In this document: piece after piece, positions 3,793 to 5,850 of the stretch | Position numbering within the stretch: the stretch's first letter is position 1 | How the letters are laid out: every line of letters begins with the position of its first letter | From: Nitrosomonas sp. | GTDB taxonomy: Bacteria; Pseudomonadota; Gammaproteobacteria; Burkholderiales; Nitrosomonadaceae | Assembly (NCBI GenBank): GCA_021774205.1 | Contig: JAJFJI010000184.1 | Span: 1 to 5,850 of the forward strand | DNA length: 5,850 bases | Reading direction: 5' to 3' | Notes under the pieces: generated by a model | Told to the model about the DNA's origin: nothing | The model's database searches: none | The model's input: the letters and a program-made list of their open reading frames with translations, nothing else | Made by a program: the position numbers and the translations under genes

Positions 3793-5850
3793 ATGATTGC
3801 TCATGATTTGGAAATAAGTTTACATATGGCGTTTGTTGAATCTCGGCAAAAACGTCATGAGTTCATTACAGTTGAGCATTTGTTGCTAGCAATGCTCGAC
3901 AATGCGAGCGCTGCTGAGGTATTAACGGCCTGCTCGGTCAATATGGAAGATTTGCGTTCTTTGTTGCTGGATCATGTTGCGCGCCATACACCAACTGTAA
4001 GTGGTGATGGAGAGGTTGAAACACAGCCTACATTAGGTTTTCAGCGCGTTATTCAACGGGCAATATTGCATGTTCAGTCCTCTGGTAAGAAAGAAGTTAC
4101 GGGTGCGAATGTCCTCGTGGCAATATTTGGTGAAAAGGATTCACATGCGGTTTATTTTTTACAGCAGAAAGGCTTAACCCGGCTAGATGTTGTCAACTAT
4201 CTTTCGCATAATATTACTAAATTACCGCAGAGTAATGATGCCAAGGCAGGTAATGAAAATGAAGGAGAGCAAGAGCAAAGTGTGGGTGGTGCGCTTGAAA
4301 GTTACACTGTAAATCTTAATGTTCAGGCGCTGACGAATAAAATAGATCCATTGGTAGGGCGTGATAAAGAACTTGAACGTGTGATACAAACATTATGTCG
4401 TCGGCGCAAGAACAATCCACTATTGGTGGGAGAAGCCGGGGTCGGAAAGACAGCAATTGCAGAGGGGTTGGCAAAGCAAATTGTCGAGGGCGATGTGCCG
4501 ACGGTACTTTTAAATCATCAGGTTTATGCATTGGATATGGGCGCGCTGCTGGCGGGTACTAAATATCGTGGTGATTTTGAACAACGGTTAAAAACAGTGT
4601 TGAAGCAATTGATCGATAATCCTGACACGATCCTTTTTATCGATGAAATTCACACCTTAATAGGAGCGGGTGCAGCTTCCGGCGGTACTTTGGATGCTTC
4701 CAATCTGCTTAAGCCCGTATTAAGCACAGGACAACTAAAATGTATTGGGGCGACGACTTACAGTGAATATCGTGGGATATTTGAGAAGGATCATGCGTTA
4801 TCACGGCGTTTCCAGAAAATTGATGTACCTGAGCCAAGTGTTGATGAAACAGTGGCAATTCTGCGCGGCTTAAAACCTCGCTACGAACTGTATCATAAAG
4901 TTAAATACACAGCGGTAGCGCTGACCGCTGCGGCAGAATTGTCAGCACGGTATATCAATGACAAGCATTTGCCGGATAAAGCGATAGACGTCATTGATGA
5001 AGCGGGTGCAGCGCAGCGTATTTTGCCGAAATCAAAACAACGTAAAGTGATTGGCAAGCATGAAATCGAAAATATTGTCGCTAAAATTGCGCGTATTCCA
5101 CCACAGAATATTTCAAGTAATGACCGCAACAAGTTGAAAGTGCTTGATCGCGATTTAAAGGCTATTGTATTTGGCCAGGATCCGGCTATTAATGCACTAA
5201 CTGCGGCTATCAAAATGGCCAGAAGTGGTCTTGGTAATCCACAAAAACCGGTGGGTTCCTTTCTTTTCTCGGGTCCAACGGGTGTTGGTAAAACTGAGGT
5301 GGCAAGGCAACTGGCTTATGCACTTGGTGTCCAGTTACATCGCTTCGATATGTCTGAATACATGGAGCGCCATGCTGTCTCACGTTTAATTGGCGCGCCA
5401 CCTGGCTATGTTGGTTATGATCAAGGTGGATTGCTAACTGAGATGATTATTAAGCACCCTTACTCTGTATTGCTACTGGATGAGATTGAGAAAGCACACA
5501 CCGATATTTTTAATATCCTGTTACAGATAATGGATTATGGTACGTTAACAGATAATAATGGCCGTAAGGCAGATTTTCGCAATGCAATCATTATTATGAC
5601 AACAAACGCTGGCGCTGAATCGCTTACTAAGACCTCAATCGGTTTTACAAAACCATCTCAGGTAGGAGATGAGATGGCTGATATCAAGCGGATTTTTACG
5701 CCGGAATTTCGTAATCGATTGGATGCACTTATTTCTTTTTCATCACTGGATCAAAATGTTATTTTGCGAGTTACTGATAAATTTTTACTTCAGCTTGAAG
5801 CGCAATTGCAGGAAAAGAAAGTGGAAGTGATGTTTACCGATCAGTTGCGA
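3793..5850 (+). CDS. clpA: ClpA, ATP-dependent unfoldase subunit of ClpAP protease (3' end missing)
   Basis: ClpA forms a hexameric AAA+ ring that unfolds substrates, including those brought by ClpS, and threads them into ClpP. The window holds 686 codons with no stop, about 70 short of the 758-residue E. coli protein. The N-terminal Clp_N double repeat spans about residues 1-140, with the typical ISLHMAF and RHEFITVEHLLLAML stretches. A charged linker (about 146-165) follows. AAA+ module 1 has Walker A GEAGVGKT (213-220), pore loop KYRG (257-260), Walker B ILFIDE (280-285) and arginines 338-339. Module 2 has Walker A GPTGVGKT (494-501), pore loop GYVG (538-541), Walker B VLLLDE (559-564) and a ClpP-docking loop SIGF (615-618). 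FTPEFRNRLD (635-644) holds the sensor arginines. The absence of a long middle coiled coil separates it from ClpB and ClpC. The start one base after clpS matches the family N-terminus. Confidence 0.97.
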   Translation, partial: MIAHDLEISLHMAFVESRQKRHEFITVEHLLLAMLDNASAAEVLTACSVNMEDLRSLLLDHVARHTPTVSGDGEVETQPTLGFQRVIQRAILHVQSSGKKEVTGANVLVAIFGEKDSHAVYFLQQKGLTRLDVVNYLSHNITKLPQSNDAKAGNENEGEQEQSVGGALESYTVNLNVQALTNKIDPLVGRDKELERVIQTLCRRRKNNPLLVGEAGVGKTAIAEGLAKQIVEGDVPTVLLNHQVYALDMGALLAGTKYRGDFEQRLKTVLKQLIDNPDTILFIDEIHTLIGAGAASGGTLDASNLLKPVLSTGQLKCIGATTYSEYRGIFEKDHALSRRFQKIDVPEPSVDETVAILRGLKPRYELYHKVKYTAVALTAAAELSARYINDKHLPDKAIDVIDEAGAAQRILPKSKQRKVIGKHEIENIVAKIARIPPQNISSNDRNKLKVLDRDLKAIVFGQDPAINALTAAIKMARSGLGNPQKPVGSFLFSGPTGVGKTEVARQLAYALGVQLHRFDMSEYMERHAVSRLIGAPPGYVGYDQGGLLTEMIIKHPYSVLLLDEIEKAHTDIFNILLQIMDYGTLTDNNGRKADFRNAIIIMTTNAGAESLTKTSIGFTKPSQVGDEMADIKRIFTPEFRNRLDALISFSSLDQNVILRVTDKFLLQLEAQLQEKKVEVMFTDQLR

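Noticed and set aside
4893..5213. 106-codon minus-strand frame inside clpA
   Set aside because: Shadow of clpA, which matches its family continuously through this stretch.

Overview
The window reads as ordinary chromosomal core sequence from a Gram-negative proteobacterium of low to moderate GC. The best fit is a betaproteobacterium of the Nitrosomonas/Nitrosomonadales type. Reasons are an E. coli-like 416-residue NADP isocitrate dehydrogenase, a ClpS-ClpA pair, a 67-residue CspA-family protein, a membrane-anchored retropepsin-like protease and an RpfE-type protein. The genus is an inference from protein resemblance recalled from memory, not from a search. No insertion sequence, phage gene, CRISPR array, tRNA or rRNA was seen.

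Layout, left to right. Positions 1-412 (minus) hold the N-terminal part of an RpfE-type conserved protein that runs off the left edge. Positions 413-940 are a 528-base AT-rich gap with no convincing gene, only short inverted and direct repeats. Positions 941-1432 (plus) encode a small membrane-anchored aspartic protease with a DTG catalytic motif. A 161-base gap with a possible weak terminator, promoter-like hexamers and a leader hairpin precedes icd (1594-2844, plus). icd converges on a cold-shock protein gene (2994-3197, minus); a strong GAGA-loop terminator for the latter lies between them. A 279-base divergent control region separates the cold-shock gene from clpS (3477-3791) and clpA (3793 to the right edge, about 70 residues short of the usual end).

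How the genes relate. clpS and clpA form a two-gene operon one base apart. ClpS is the N-degron adaptor that delivers substrates to the ClpA unfoldase, which feeds the ClpP protease. A cold-shock gene divergent from clpS-clpA is also the E. coli arrangement (cspD-clpS-clpA), so this looks like an old conserved neighbourhood. icd is a TCA-cycle enzyme and appears to be its own transcription unit.

I found no convincing undescribed system. The best leads are small: a 15-bp perfect palindrome inside the spacer of the predicted cold-shock gene promoter, and the long gene-free gap at 413-940.
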